From the NCBI RefSeq assembly GCF_036192275.1, contig NZ_CP108088.1, positions 1,736,001 to 1,800,000 on the forward strand: a stretch of DNA of 64,000 nt. The letters are read 5' to 3'. Below, piece after piece: positions 7,298 through 14,369 of this stretch. The notes beneath the pieces were generated by a model. That model did not search any database. It was not told the DNA's origin and was given only the letters and a program-made list of their open reading frames with translations. This DNA comes from Streptomyces sp. NBC_00250 (lineage in GTDB: Bacteria; Actinomycetota; Actinomycetes; Streptomycetales; Streptomycetaceae). The position numbers were made by a program, and so were the translations under genes. The stretch's first letter is position 1. Every line of letters begins with the position of its first letter.

Positions 7298-8761
7298 TCA
7301 GCTCTTCTCGGACTTGACGGCGTCGCGGATGCGCTTCGAGTAGGTGTCGGACCGGCCGATGAGCTTGGCGACGGCGGGGGTGGAGAACAGTGCCGGGGAC
7401 GCGTCGTAAAGCTCGCGGGCGGCTTCCAGATCGGAGTCCTTGAGGGGCTCCGTGGCGTCCTTGCGGCCAGAGGGGGAAGTACCCTCCTTCTCAATTCCCC
7501 CTTGGGCTCCGGGACCTTTGGCGGGGCCGCCGGACGGCTTCTTGGGGGCGCCCTTCGCGGGGCTTCCGCCGCCCTCGCCTCCGCGTCCGAAGATGTCGGT
7601 GAGGAGCTCCTCGACGGCGAGGTGGCTGGCAACGGTCATGCGCTCGGCGACGACCTGCTCGACGTACTCGCGGGCGGCGAGTTCGGCGCTCAGCGTCTCA
7701 ATGGTCTGGCCGATCGGCAGGCCCTTCACGGACCGCCAGGCTTCGGCCCACAGGTCGCTCGACCTGGTGTTGGCCGGCGCGTTCAGGGTGAGGATCTGGT
7801 AGCGGGCCCAGACGTCGAGGTGGGCGGCGGCGCGACGGGCCTCGTCCCATGCCCGGTCCCGGCTGATCGTGCCGAGCGGGGCCGCGGCAAGGATCCGCTC
7901 GTACTGCTCCCACGCCTCCGGGTAGAGGGTGCGGCGCTGCTCGTCCTGAGCGGCAAGGGCGGCGTCGGCGGCCGCCTTGTCGGCGGCGACCTTCGCTTCG
8001 TGTGCGGCGCGCCGGTCGTTCTCGATCTGCCGCTTGGAGTCGGCGTCGACCCGCTTCGCCGCGAGGTCGAGCTCCGCCTTCTTCGCAGCGGCCTCGGCCG
8101 TCTTCCGCTCGGCGCGGGTGGCCTGGGCGTGCTTGGCCCGGTCACCGAACTTGTGGATCGTCCACACGCCGGGGCCGGCGAGTGACGCGAGGCCGCCGAC
8201 GAGACCGAAGATGAGCCCGATCTCGGGGTGGAGGGCGCCGTCGGCGATGTTGATGGTGGCGGCGATCGACGCGAACAGCGCGGTGGCGGCCAGGTACGGC
8301 CAGACGACCCGCCGGTTCGCGATCGCGGCCTCGACGAGACGCAGCGTCACCCAGGCCGCCGACTCCAGCATGATCGGCAGAGCCACGTTCCACAGCCGCT
8401 CCGGGTCGTAGAAGGCCCGGATCTGCAGCGGCAGGGCGACGAGGAAGCAGACGATCGCGAACGCCTTGACTGCCTTGGCGGCCTTCGTGTCGAGCTTCTT
8501 CCCGGCGAGCTTGCGCCGGTGCTCGGCCTGCTCGGTGGCGAGCTCCTCGACGCGCTCCTTCTCCTTCGCTTCGGCGGCGGCCTGGGCGTTGCGCCTGATC
8601 TCTTCGGCCTGGGCCTGGGCGGCGGCGAGCTTGGGGGCGTCGAGGGCTTCGCGCCGCCGGCGGGCGGCCTCGGCGTCGGCCGCAGCGCTCTGGGCCTCGA
8701 TCCGTGTCTTCTCCGCGTTCGCGGACTGCTCGGTGAACGACGTGGCGCTCACGGCGATCAT
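7298..8761 (-). CDS. DUF2637/Spd-like membrane protein with C-terminal HTH
   Basis: 487 residues. Residues 1-95 are a charged Ala-rich coiled coil. Four membrane segments lie at about 101-115, 124-142, 153-172 and 181-199. A second long coiled coil follows (about 205-270), then a Gly/Pro/Lys-rich linker and a C-terminal helix-turn-helix (LFSTPAVAKLIGRSDTYSKRI). DUF2637 proteins are common beside tra genes in Streptomyces elements and some are linked to spread (Spd) functions. It ends 9 bases before the translocase start, so the pair should be coexpressed. Confidence 0.75.
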   Translation of the reverse strand: MIAVSATSFTEQSANAEKTRIEAQSAAADAEAARRRREALDAPKLAAAQAQAEEIRRNAQAAAEAKEKERVEELATEQAEHRRKLAGKKLDTKAAKAVKAFAIVCFLVALPLQIRAFYDPERLWNVALPIMLESAAWVTLRLVEAAIANRRVVWPYLAATALFASIAATINIADGALHPEIGLIFGLVGGLASLAGPGVWTIHKFGDRAKHAQATRAERKTAEAAAKKAELDLAAKRVDADSKRQIENDRRAAHEAKVAADKAAADAALAAQDEQRRTLYPEAWEQYERILAAAPLGTISRDRAWDEARRAAAHLDVWARYQILTLNAPANTRSSDLWAEAWRSVKGLPIGQTIETLSAELAAREYVEQVVAERMTVASHLAVEELLTDIFGRGGEGGGSPAKGAPKKPSGGPAKGPGAQGGIEKEGTSPSGRKDATEPLKDSDLEAARELYDASPALFSTPAVAKLIGRSDTYSKRIRDAVKSEKS

Positions 8762-8773
8762 TCCCTTCAGGGT

Positions 8774-9001
8774 CTAGGCGGGGGTGCGCTGCGGCGGGAT
8801 GGGGCCGGGCTTGATGAGGCGGGCGGTGAGGGTGGCGGGCTCGGCGCTGATGGCGAGAGCGGAGGCGACCGCGAGGACGACGAGGAGCACTCGAAGCCAG
8901 GCGGGGACCTGCGGACCGAAGATCCAGGCGAAGCAGCCGAAGAAGGCGTAGCCCTGGAGCTGCTTCACGAACTGCCGCCAGTCGATGCTGATCGAGATCA
9001 C
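8774..9001 (-). CDS. Small membrane protein
   Basis: Start GTG 9001 overlaps the upstream stop as GTGA, which decides against the longer reading from 9049. The 75-residue product begins VISISIDWRQFVKQLQGY and has two hydrophobic segments (AFFGCFAWIFGPQVPAW and LRVLLVVLAVASALAI). It precedes the DUF2637 gene and may belong to the same transfer or membrane complex. Small Spd proteins of Streptomyces elements are similar in size and hydropathy, but no homologue is claimed. Confidence 0.7.
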   Translation of the reverse strand: MISISIDWRQFVKQLQGYAFFGCFAWIFGPQVPAWLRVLLVVLAVASALAISAEPATLTARLIKPGPIPPQRTPA

Positions 9002-9540
9002 CGGACCGCTCCCAACAACGCGGGCCACAGTCGGTCGTCGCGGCCCCATTCGGTGTCGATGATGTGGAGCTTGGCGCCGTGCTCCTTCAGCTCACGAAGG
9101 GCCTGGCCGCCGACTCCACGCCACGTCGCGTGGATGTCGTTGCGGCGCATCCTCCAGCCACCGATCGTCGTGTACGGGCGGCCGGCATCCTCGGTGAGGA
9201 CGATCTGCCGCTTCGGCCAGCCACGGACCACGGTGAGCCCCTGGCCCTGCAGGCTGAGGAGGCGGCCAAGGAGCGGGCTGCGGTCATGAACGACACCCTC
9301 GACCCAGGCCCGCTGCCGGTAGCCTCCGCCGATCTCGCCGGGCTGGGAGCAGGTGGTGACGAACCCGGCGCGGTTGGCGGCGATGAGCGTCGGTACCAGG
9401 TGCCGGGCACCGTCCGTCTCCTCCGCGCCGAACTCCTCCGAGAGGTAGCCGGGCCAGGAGGGGATCCGGCCTTCCAACCAGCCGGCCATGTTCTGGCCGA
9501 GGTCGTTGATGCTGCGGGCGTCACGCCAGACGTTGCCCAT
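8998..9540 (-). CDS. DUF6919-like protein
   Basis: 180 residues. Features I associate with DUF6919 are WLEGRIPSWPGY (about 20-31), the HLVPTLIAANRAGFVTTCSQPG block (about 47-68) and the aromatic C-terminus (DRLWPALLGAV). The family is frequent in Streptomyces integrative elements and has no assigned function; the CSQPG motif suggests an enzymatic pocket. It shares stop/start bases with both neighbours, so it belongs to a translationally coupled chain. Confidence 0.7.
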   Translation of the reverse strand: MGNVWRDARSINDLGQNMAGWLEGRIPSWPGYLSEEFGAEETDGARHLVPTLIAANRAGFVTTCSQPGEIGGGYRQRAWVEGVVHDRSPLLGRLLSLQGQGLTVVRGWPKRQIVLTEDAGRPYTTIGGWRMRRNDIHATWRGVGGQALRELKEHGAKLHIIDTEWGRDDRLWPALLGAVR

Positions 9541-9740
9541 CAGGACTTCTCCTCGGGCGGGTAGTCGACGGAGGCAGCGAGGATGCGCATCGCGGTCTGC
9601 TGCCGGTAGTCGACGGAGTGAAGGGCCAGATCCCAGGCGGCGTGGTGGCTGCCCGCGTTGAGCTTCTTGGCGGCGTCGACGATCTCCGCATCGGTGGGCT
9701 GGTAGCCCTTCGGCTCCTGCTTGCGGCTGAACAGGCCCAT
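9540..9740 (-). CDS. Hypothetical small protein
   Basis: 66 residues from ATG 9740, behind a GAAAGGAGCCC RBS; its stop shares TGATG with the next start. The product is soluble and helical (DAEIVDAAKKLNAGSHHAAWDLALHS). No motif is recognised. The N-terminal MGLFSRKQEPKG is typical of small adaptor-like phage proteins but proves nothing. Confidence 0.65.
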   Translation of the reverse strand: MGLFSRKQEPKGYQPTDAEIVDAAKKLNAGSHHAAWDLALHSVDYRQQTAMRILAASVDYPPEEKS

Positions 9741-9758
9741 GACGGGCTCCTTTCGGGG

Positions 9759-10277
9759 TTAGTGGAAGTGGCGAAGCTGGCGGGCGAAACGCTCGTAGCG
9801 GCCGGCCTCGCGCTCGTGGGCGGCGATCTGCCGGTTGAGGCGCTTCGCCTCGGACTTGGCCAGCTGGTGGATGCCGTAGTTGTTGCGGAGCCCGGCGAGG
9901 ACGAGGTCCCGGATCCCGGACCTGCGGAACTGCGCGGCATGCACGAGCTCGTGGATGAGGGTCCGGTCGATCTCGCGGTCACTGCGGCAGGACTCGACGT
10001 CGACGACGAGCACGGCGCCGCGGCTGGAGACAGTGGTGAAGCCCCAGTTGTCGTAGCCGTCATCCAGCAGTGGCCTGTGACCCACGTCGACGGCCTGCTG
10101 CTCGGCCGAAATGACGGCTTCGGCAAAGTGCCGGCGGCTCGTGACCAGGATGTCGACGTGGCCGGTACGCTCGCGGAGCTCCCGGATCACGATGCCGGAG
10201 CAGTTGTCGGCGACCCTCTCGACGCGTTCGAGGCCGGCCTGGTGCTTGGCGTCGAGCTTGTACGGGGTGATCTGCAT
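9759..10277 (-). CDS. Putative zinc metallopeptidase (HExxH)
   Basis: 172 residues. The motif LIHELVHAAQF at about residues 109-119 is a standard HExxH zinc site; an Asp/Glu-rich lead-in (DVESCRSDREIDRT) precedes it. A basic helical C-terminus (SEAKRLNRQIAAHEREAGRYERF) follows. Proteins of this type in actinophages resemble SprT or minimal gluzincin folds. Whether it cuts protein, or acts during entry or transfer, cannot be said. It overlaps its downstream neighbour by TGATG. Confidence 0.7.
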   Translation of the reverse strand: MQITPYKLDAKHQAGLERVERVADNCSGIVIRELRERTGHVDILVTSRRHFAEAVISAEQQAVDVGHRPLLDDGYDNWGFTTVSSRGAVLVVDVESCRSDREIDRTLIHELVHAAQFRRSGIRDLVLAGLRNNYGIHQLAKSEAKRLNRQIAAHEREAGRYERFARQLRHFH

Positions 10278-10468
10278 CAGGCGTCCTCTCGGATGTCTTG
10301 GGCGATGACGGCGGCGGCGGCGAGCAGGGCGTCCAGCTGCGCGTCGGTCTCCGGGGTGCTGCCGGCCTGTCGCTTCTCCAGCGCGAGGACGGCGAGGCCT
10401 TCACAGGCCGCGGCAAGGGCCTGGCCGGCGCTGATGTCGGTCACGGCCGGGCCTTCAGGCAGCTTCAT
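10277..10468 (-). CDS. Hypothetical small helical protein
   Basis: 63 residues from ATG 10468. Almost all helix, Ala/Leu-rich (QALAAACEGLAVLALEKRQ and AQLDALLAAAAVIAQDIRE). It shares bases with the genes on both sides (TGATG at 10277; ATGA at 10465-10468), which supports it as a real translated gene. No family recognised. Confidence 0.65.
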   Translation of the reverse strand: MKLPEGPAVTDISAGQALAAACEGLAVLALEKRQAGSTPETDAQLDALLAAAAVIAQDIREDA

Positions 10469-10608
10469 GAGGCCTTGGGCCCGTTCGGCTTGCGGGTCGT
10501 GCTGGGGTGCTCGGAGCCGCGGGCGTTGTTGCCGATGCGCTCGTTGGCCCGACTCAACGGCCGGCTGCCTGCGAAGCCGTCGGACTTCTCTGCGGGGCGG
10601 TTGCTCAT
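10465..10608 (-). CDS. 47-residue basic microprotein
   Basis: ATG 10608 behind AGGAGCCCTGCC; stop TGA 10465-10467 overlaps the next start as ATGA. The sequence is polar and basic, rich in Ser, Asn and Arg (MSNRPAEKSDGFAGSRPLSR then ANERIGNNARGSEH), with no hydrophobic core and probably disordered. The RBS and stop/start overlap are the reasons to call it a gene. Confidence 0.6.
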   Translation of the reverse strand: MSNRPAEKSDGFAGSRPLSRANERIGNNARGSEHPSTTRKPNGPKAS

Positions 10609-10620
10609 GGCAGGGCTCCT

Positions 10621-10854
10621 TCAGGCGGCGGTGGACTGGCGGAGGGCGTCGAGCTCGTCGGAGAGCCGCGGGCCGTCGGGCGTGGACCGGTCGATCTGCG
10701 CGGCCAGATACTCGGCCTCCAGCTGGGCGAGGCTGTCGCCACGGCTTCGGGCCTTCAGGAAGTCGGTGATGACGCTGGCGCGGACGCCGGCCTCGATCTC
10801 GGCGAGCTGCTGCTCGGACGGGCCATCGGACGGGATGAGGACGAGCTTGGGCAT
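10621..10854 (-). CDS. Hypothetical protein
   Basis: 77 residues from ATG 10854 with a GAGGAGATTC RBS. A short beta start (MPKLVLIPSDGPSEQQ) precedes helices (LAEIEAGVRASVITDFLKAR, then LAQLEAEYLAAQID). It could pair as a coiled coil. It follows a strong hairpin at 10900-10939, so a transcription boundary may lie just upstream. No family recognised. Confidence 0.65.
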   Translation of the reverse strand: MPKLVLIPSDGPSEQQLAEIEAGVRASVITDFLKARSRGDSLAQLEAEYLAAQIDRSTPDGPRLSDELDALRQSTAA

Positions 10855-10899
10855 GGCGAATCTCCTCGTGGCAGAGGTGCGGGAAGGGGGCGGTGAAGC

Positions 10900-10939
10900 G
10901 CCGGGGCCGACAGCAGGGGGTTGGACTGCCGGCCCCGGC
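10900..10939 (-). terminator. Hairpin between small genes
   Basis: GCCGGGGCCG (10900-10909) pairs with CGGCCCCGGC (10930-10939) around a 20-base loop that adds a few more pairs (GACAG with CTGCC nearby). No T tract follows, as is common in Streptomyces terminators. It separates the gene ending at 10953 from the one starting at 10854. Confidence 0.45.
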
Positions 10940-10952
10940 AGTAGAGGGGGTG

Positions 10953-11090
10953 CTAGCGCTGCGCTTCGGCCGCGAGGCGGGCCAGGCGGGCGGCCTCGGC
11001 GTCGCGTGCGGCGGCCTCGGCGGCGGCGATGCGCTGCTGGGCGAGAGCGTCAGCGGCCTGCTGTTCGGCGATCTGAGACACGGCGATCAC
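10953..11090 (-). CDS. 45-residue Ala-rich coiled-coil microprotein
   Basis: Start GTG 11090 overlaps the upstream stop as GTGA. After VIAVSQIAEQQ the product is one continuous Ala/Arg/Glu heptad-like helix (AADALAQQRIAAAEAAARDA and on). The overlap and uninterrupted helix support expression. It may be a dimerising adaptor. No function assigned. Confidence 0.55.
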   Translation of the reverse strand: MIAVSQIAEQQAADALAQQRIAAAEAAARDAEAARLARLAAEAQR

Positions 11091-11260
11091 CGGGCCGGCT
11101 GGGTGCGGACGTGGGTGGCGGCGGCGTGCGCGGCCTTGTCGGCGGCGGACATCTGCGGGTACTCGACCGAGAAGTCGGCGGAGCCGCGCTTGATGCCGGC
11201 CGCGACCAGGCGACGCTGCGGGACGACCGTGGCGGCCTCGACCGCGGGGGCGGCGCTCAC
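11087..11260 (-). CDS. 57-residue hypothetical protein
   Basis: Start GTG 11260 overlaps the stop of the upstream gene as GTGA, and its own stop overlaps the next start the same way. The product starts VSAAPAVEAATVVPQRRLVA and contains an ADFSVEYPQMSAADKAAH stretch. Basic overall. Function unknown; the double overlap is the evidence. Confidence 0.6.
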   Translation of the reverse strand: MSAAPAVEAATVVPQRRLVAAGIKRGSADFSVEYPQMSAADKAAHAAATHVRTQPAR

Positions 11261-11577
11261 TGGGAGCCGCCGAAGGTGCGGACGTCGAGCGACGGCGGGA
11301 CCGGGCACAACGGGGCACCCAGCAGCTTGCCGACGAGGATCCGGGCGATCGTGTCCCGCTCGAAGGCGGAACGGCCCGCCGGCATGCACAGCAGCGCGGT
11401 GCCGGTACGGGGCTTCACGACCTGCCCGAAGAACATCTCGTCGGTCACCGACGAGTCGACGATCTTGGCGTCGACCTCGTCCAGCAGATCGGCCAGCGGG
11501 GCCGAGAGCAGACGGTCGACGGTGAGGGTGTTCGAGTGAGCGGGCACACGGGTGCCGCTAAGCTGTTGCGTAGCCAT
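11257..11577 (-). CDS. Hypothetical protein, first gene of a leftward sub-operon
   Basis: 106 residues from ATG 11577. It has an acidic helical N-terminal half (LTVDRLLSAPLADLLDEVDAK) and a hydrophobic second half with LLCMPAGRSAFERDTIARIL. Divergently transcribed from the small HTH gene at 11812 across a 234-base gap that may hold control sites for both. No family recognised. Confidence 0.65.
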   Translation of the reverse strand: MATQQLSGTRVPAHSNTLTVDRLLSAPLADLLDEVDAKIVDSSVTDEMFFGQVVKPRTGTALLCMPAGRSAFERDTIARILVGKLLGAPLCPVPPSLDVRTFGGSQ

Positions 11578-11608
11578 GAGGGTGACCCTTCAGAGATTCC
11601 TCGTGGTA

Positions 11609-11653
11609 GGGCTGGCCTGCGAGGTGAGAGTCGCAGCGTCCAGCCCGTTTTTT
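11609..11653 (+). terminator. Strong intrinsic terminator on the plus strand with no obvious gene to end
   Basis: GGGCTGG (11609-11615) pairs with CCAGCCC (11640-11646); GCG/CGC inside adds to the stem, and GTTTTTTG (11647-11654) follows at once. This is the clearest Rho-independent terminator of the region, but it faces the plus strand, where the preceding 11 kb is antisense to leftward genes. It may end an antisense RNA or insulate the rightward gene at 11812. Confidence 0.65.
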
Positions 11654-11776
11654 GTTGTAGCGCCGTCCGCAGGCTGAACCTGGTGAGAGTGGACGACCGA
11701 GGGGTTCCAAGCGGCGCTTGGATTCCCTCGCTGAAGATGAATGTAGGGGGTCGCGTAGCCCACGTCAAGCAGCTGC

Positions 11777-11805
11777 TTGAAGTGGCTCGGGTTGCCCCTT
11801 ACTCT
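11777..11805 (+). promoter_or_regulatory. Sigma-70-type promoter giving a leaderless message
   Basis: TTGAAG (11777-11782) and TACTCT (11800-11805) are exactly 17 bases apart. The expected start of transcription is about 11812, the A of the ATG of the small HTH gene. No RBS is seen before that ATG, which agrees with a leaderless transcript, a common arrangement for Streptomyces regulators. Confidence 0.6.
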
Positions 11806-11811
11806 CGTGTC

Positions 11812-12051
11812 ATGACCGATGCCGTGGACACCGCAGAGAGGGCGCTCATCGCTGCGCTCAAGGAGATCAGCGACGCCGTCGAGCGGTACGAAGCGGTCAA
11901 AGAGCTTGAGGCGCGGCTCGATCTTTCTCTCAAGGAGATCAAGGCCGACGTCGCGAAGGAGCTGTACGTCGACCGCTCCTGGAATCAGGTCGGCAAGCTG
12001 CTCGGCGTGACAGGCTCGCGAGCCGAGCAAATCTCGCGTGCCGCCAGGTAG
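11812..12051 (+). CDS. Small HTH DNA-binding protein
   Basis: 79 residues. Residues 1-55 are two charged helices (AERALIAALKEISDAVERY, then LKEIKADVAKELYVDR). The C-terminus SWNQVGKLLGVTGSRAEQIS is a helix-turn-helix of the sigma-like/Fis-like type. It is divergent from the leftward sub-operon and precedes two Nudix genes, so it is a candidate regulator of either side. Probably leaderless (see the promoter at 11777). Confidence 0.75.
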   Translation: MTDAVDTAERALIAALKEISDAVERYEAVKELEARLDLSLKEIKADVAKELYVDRSWNQVGKLLGVTGSRAEQISRAAR

Positions 12052-12183
12052 AAGCACTGTCTGCATGCCCTGTAGTCAACCGACTTGACGGCTCAACTGC
12101 CATGAGCGAGCAGGGCAGTGTCAGTGCGCCTACGGTGCTGCGACAGTGCAAGACCTCGAATCCGATCGCGCGAGGGGCGGACA

Positions 12184-12810
12184 GTGGAAGTCGTGACGTG
12201 GACCGGCCGCACAGCATGCGCTTTGCAGCAGGCCCTCAGGATGACGAATGAGCAGTTCGCTGAGCACCTCGACGTCGGGGTCCGCACCGTAGCCAGTTGG
12301 CACAGCGCGCCGGACATGGTCCCGAAGAACGACACCCAGCAGCTCCTCGACACCGCCTACGAAAGGGCCTCTGTATCGGTGATCCGTCGCTTCGCAGCCT
12401 TATCCCGCCCGACCCCTATGGCTGCTCAGGCCCAGGCCTTCCGTGTGGCGGTCGCGGTCGTGACCAGAGGCGCCGAGGTGTTGCTGGTCTGCCGCCGCGG
12501 CGACGACGCCCTGTCGTGGCAGTTCCCGGCCGGCACCGTGAAGCCCGGTCGCACCGGCGCCGTGGTGGCGGTCGAAGAGACCCGCGCGGAGACCGGTATT
12601 CGGTGCGCGGTCCGGCAGCAGCTCGGCGAGCGCGTCCACCCAAAAACAGGGGTGCTCGTGGAGTACCACTTGGCCGAGTATCTGATGGGCGAGGCCGAGA
12701 ACCGGGACCCCGACGAGAACAGCGACGTGGCGTGGGTGCCGCGCGCTGACCTGACCCGCTTCATCCCTGAGCAGCAGATCTTCCCGCCGATTCTGGAGGC
12801 GCTGGCATGA
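12184..12810 (+). CDS. HTH-Nudix protein, Pif-like, degenerate Nudix box
   Basis: Start GTG 12184, after GAGGGGCGGACA; the upstream extension to 12118 has no domain sense. 208 residues: an HTH at about 18-42 (TNEQFAEHLDVGVRTVASWH) and a Nudix fold at about 85-205. The Nudix box (about 117-139) departs from the consensus: Arg123 where Glu is expected, and EETRAE instead of RE-x-x-EE, losing one conserved Glu. Catalysis may be lost or changed. Pif of the Streptomyces element pSAM2, a Nudix protein that blocks redundant transfer, is the nearest functional parallel. Confidence 0.7.
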   Translation: MEVVTWTGRTACALQQALRMTNEQFAEHLDVGVRTVASWHSAPDMVPKNDTQQLLDTAYERASVSVIRRFAALSRPTPMAAQAQAFRVAVAVVTRGAEVLLVCRRGDDALSWQFPAGTVKPGRTGAVVAVEETRAETGIRCAVRQQLGERVHPKTGVLVEYHLAEYLMGEAENRDPDENSDVAWVPRADLTRFIPEQQIFPPILEALA

Positions 12811-13214
12811 CCGAGACGACGACCGAGCAGGGCATCTCGACCGCGATCATTACGGACGGCGACCGCGTCCTGATGATCAGGCGGCGGGAGCGGGAGGGGA
12901 AGCTCCTGTGGGCGTTCCCGGGCGGCGGCATCGAGGCTGGCGAGTCTCCGGAGCAGGCCGCGGTCCGGGAGACGGCCGAAGAGGTCGACCTGGAGGTGAA
13001 GGCGGTCCGGTCCCTCGGTGAGCGTGTCCACCCGCAGACCGGCCGGCACATGTCCTACGTCGCGTGCGAGGTCGTCGGCGGTGAGGCGCGCGTCGCGGAC
13101 GAGGAGGAGCTGGCCGAGGTCGCGTGGATCCGGCTCGAGGAGATCCCGACCTATGTGCCGTGGGGGCTGTTCGAGCCGGTGCAGGAGTACCTCGACGAGA
13201 CGCTCCGCGTCTGA
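12807..13214 (+). CDS. Nudix hydrolase with intact catalytic box
   Basis: 135 residues; ATG 12807 overlaps the stop of the HTH-Nudix gene (ATGA), so the two are coupled. The Nudix box is complete: G40, E46, then RETAEEV at 54-60 with the metal-binding glutamates. Both proteins share a GERVHPxTG segment, so they are likely duplicates with one catalytic and one regulatory member. The substrate is unknown; nucleoside diphosphate derivatives are usual. Confidence 0.8.
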   Translation: MTETTTEQGISTAIITDGDRVLMIRRREREGKLLWAFPGGGIEAGESPEQAAVRETAEEVDLEVKAVRSLGERVHPQTGRHMSYVACEVVGGEARVADEEELAEVAWIRLEEIPTYVPWGLFEPVQEYLDETLRV

Positions 13215-13232
13215 CTTCAAGCACGCCAAACA

Positions 13233-13266
13233 GGCCCGCCACTGCAGTCAGTGGCGGGCCTTTGTT
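13233..13266 (+). terminator. Rho-independent terminator
   Basis: GGCCCGCCACTG (13233-13244) pairs perfectly with CAGTGGCGGGCC (13249-13260) over a 4-base loop, followed by TTTGTTTG. It ends the rightward Nudix operon 18 bases after its stop codon. Confidence 0.85.
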
Positions 13267-13401
13267 TGCGCGGGCAGTGCCCAACGGGGCCGTAGTGGTT
13301 GCCGAGTTGTGGCGCTGGCCACATCGCCGGCGGTGAGGTTGTCGACGCCCAACCGAGCGGGCATCGTGCGGTGGTTCACTGCCGACGTTCAGGGGGTTGG
13401 T

Positions 13402-13725
13402 GTGGTCGTTTGCCCGCAGGGCGGATGTGGTTCGCCGAACGTTGTAGATCTTCCGCATTACTGGCAGTCGCTTCCGGCTGAGTCGCCCTTGAAGGCGAGG
13501 TACGCGCCGCCGGCCGGTGAGGCGGCAAGTTACTGGGCGTCGGTGGCCGTGGTGGTGCTCGGCATCGCGACAGCGGCGTCGGGCGCGGTGGGGCTGGGCC
13601 TGGCTGTCGTCGTGGCCGCTGTCGGCTGGGGCGCGGTCGTGTACCGGAATGCCGCGGAGGCGGCGGCCAGGCTGGAGCAGTGGCATGGGTCGCAGGTCTG
13701 CCTCGCCTGCGCGCGCAAGTTCTGA
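13402..13725 (+). CDS. Two-segment membrane protein with zinc-ribbon ends
   Basis: Start GTG 13402 chosen for the AGGGGG RBS at 13391-13396. The 107-residue product opens with VVVCPQGGCGSPNVVDLP, holds two adjacent hydrophobic segments (YWASVAVVVLGIATAASGAV and GLGLAVVVAAVGWGAVVY), and ends QVCLACARKF. The two CxxC-type pairs at the ends could meet on the cytoplasmic side to bind zinc. It has its own terminator. Function unknown. Confidence 0.65.
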   Translation: MVVCPQGGCGSPNVVDLPHYWQSLPAESPLKARYAPPAGEAASYWASVAVVVLGIATAASGAVGLGLAVVVAAVGWGAVVYRNAAEAAARLEQWHGSQVCLACARKF

Positions 13726-13731
13726 TCAGCA

Positions 13732-13757
13732 GCCCGCCACCCCATCGGGTGGCGGGC
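13732..13757 (+). terminator. Rho-independent terminator
   Basis: GCCCGCCACCC (13732-13742) pairs with GGGTGGCGGGC (13747-13757) across a 4-base loop, followed by TTCAT. It lies 7 bases after the stop of the zinc-ribbon membrane gene. Its sequence is nearly the same as the stem at 13233-13260, suggesting duplication of the terminator. Confidence 0.8.
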
Positions 13758-13797
13758 TTCATCGTGTCCTGCTGGCCTCTGCCGGGGTTGTCTCTGC

Positions 13798-13983
13798 GTG
13801 GAGTCTCCCGAGCCTGTCACCGCCGACTATCCGCCTACCCCTCGCCTACCTCTGCTGACAGCCGCGGAGGCCCGTGAGGTGGTCCGGCATCTGTTCCTGC
13901 TGGAGCAGCTGGATCTGTCGCCGCGGGGTGCGGCGGCCGGCCAGCTCGCGACGGACCTGGCGCGGCGGCTGCCTGGGGAGTAG
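13798..13983 (+). CDS. Possible 61-residue protein
   Basis: Open frame from GTG 13798 (VESPEPVTADYPPTPRLPLL). The second half is a plausible amphipathic helix (AEAREVVRHLFLLEQLDLSP). There is no clear RBS and it follows a terminator directly, so it would need its own promoter. It ends 4 bases before the converging leftward gene. Coding is plausible from composition only. Confidence 0.4.
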   Translation: MESPEPVTADYPPTPRLPLLTAAEAREVVRHLFLLEQLDLSPRGAAAGQLATDLARRLPGE

Positions 13984-13987
13984 CCGG

Positions 13988-14359
13988 TCAGTAGGGCTCG
14001 CCTCGGTCGAGGCGGACGAACTTTCTACGTGCGGACTGCTCGGCATGCCAGCGGCGGGCGTTGCGGGCCTGCCGCAGCGTGCTGGTCGGGTGCCGCCCCC
14101 ACGGCTGGGAGGGGAAGTCCTCGACGGGGAGGTACATGGTCTTGCCGTTCTCGCCCCAGACGTAGTTCCGCGAGCGGTGAACACTGTCGTGGCCGCGAGG
14201 GAGGGCGCACCGCGTGTGGCTGTAGCCGCCCCCCTGGCCGGGGACGCCGGTTTTGACGGGCCGGTCGTTGCAGTAGCCGTTGAGGACGGCGAGGAAGTCC
14301 CACCAGCGGTTGTCGATGCGGTGCTTCGTGCGGTAGGCGAGTGCTGTGATCGTGCTCAT
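13988..14359 (-). CDS. Hypothetical protein, basic, Trp/Tyr-rich
   Basis: ATG 14359 is preceded by AAGGAGACCTC. The 123-residue product (MSTITALAYRTKHRIDNRWW...) has two Cys (GYCND, HTRCALPRGHD) with nearby His that could bind metal. A basic Arg-rich C-terminus (RQARNARRWHAEQSARRKF) suggests nucleic acid contact. Found at the end of a leftward chain converging on the rightward island. No family recognised. Confidence 0.65.
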   Translation of the reverse strand: MSTITALAYRTKHRIDNRWWDFLAVLNGYCNDRPVKTGVPGQGGGYSHTRCALPRGHDSVHRSRNYVWGENGKTMYLPVEDFPSQPWGRHPTSTLRQARNARRWHAEQSARRKFVRLDRGEPY

Positions 14360-14369
14360 GAGGTCTCCT

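Noticed and set aside
5882..8185. 767-codon plus-strand open frame opposite the translocase and DUF2637 genes
   Set aside because: It is a GC-driven shadow: low-complexity Gly/Val/Glu composition, no domains, and it covers two well-supported genes on the other strand.
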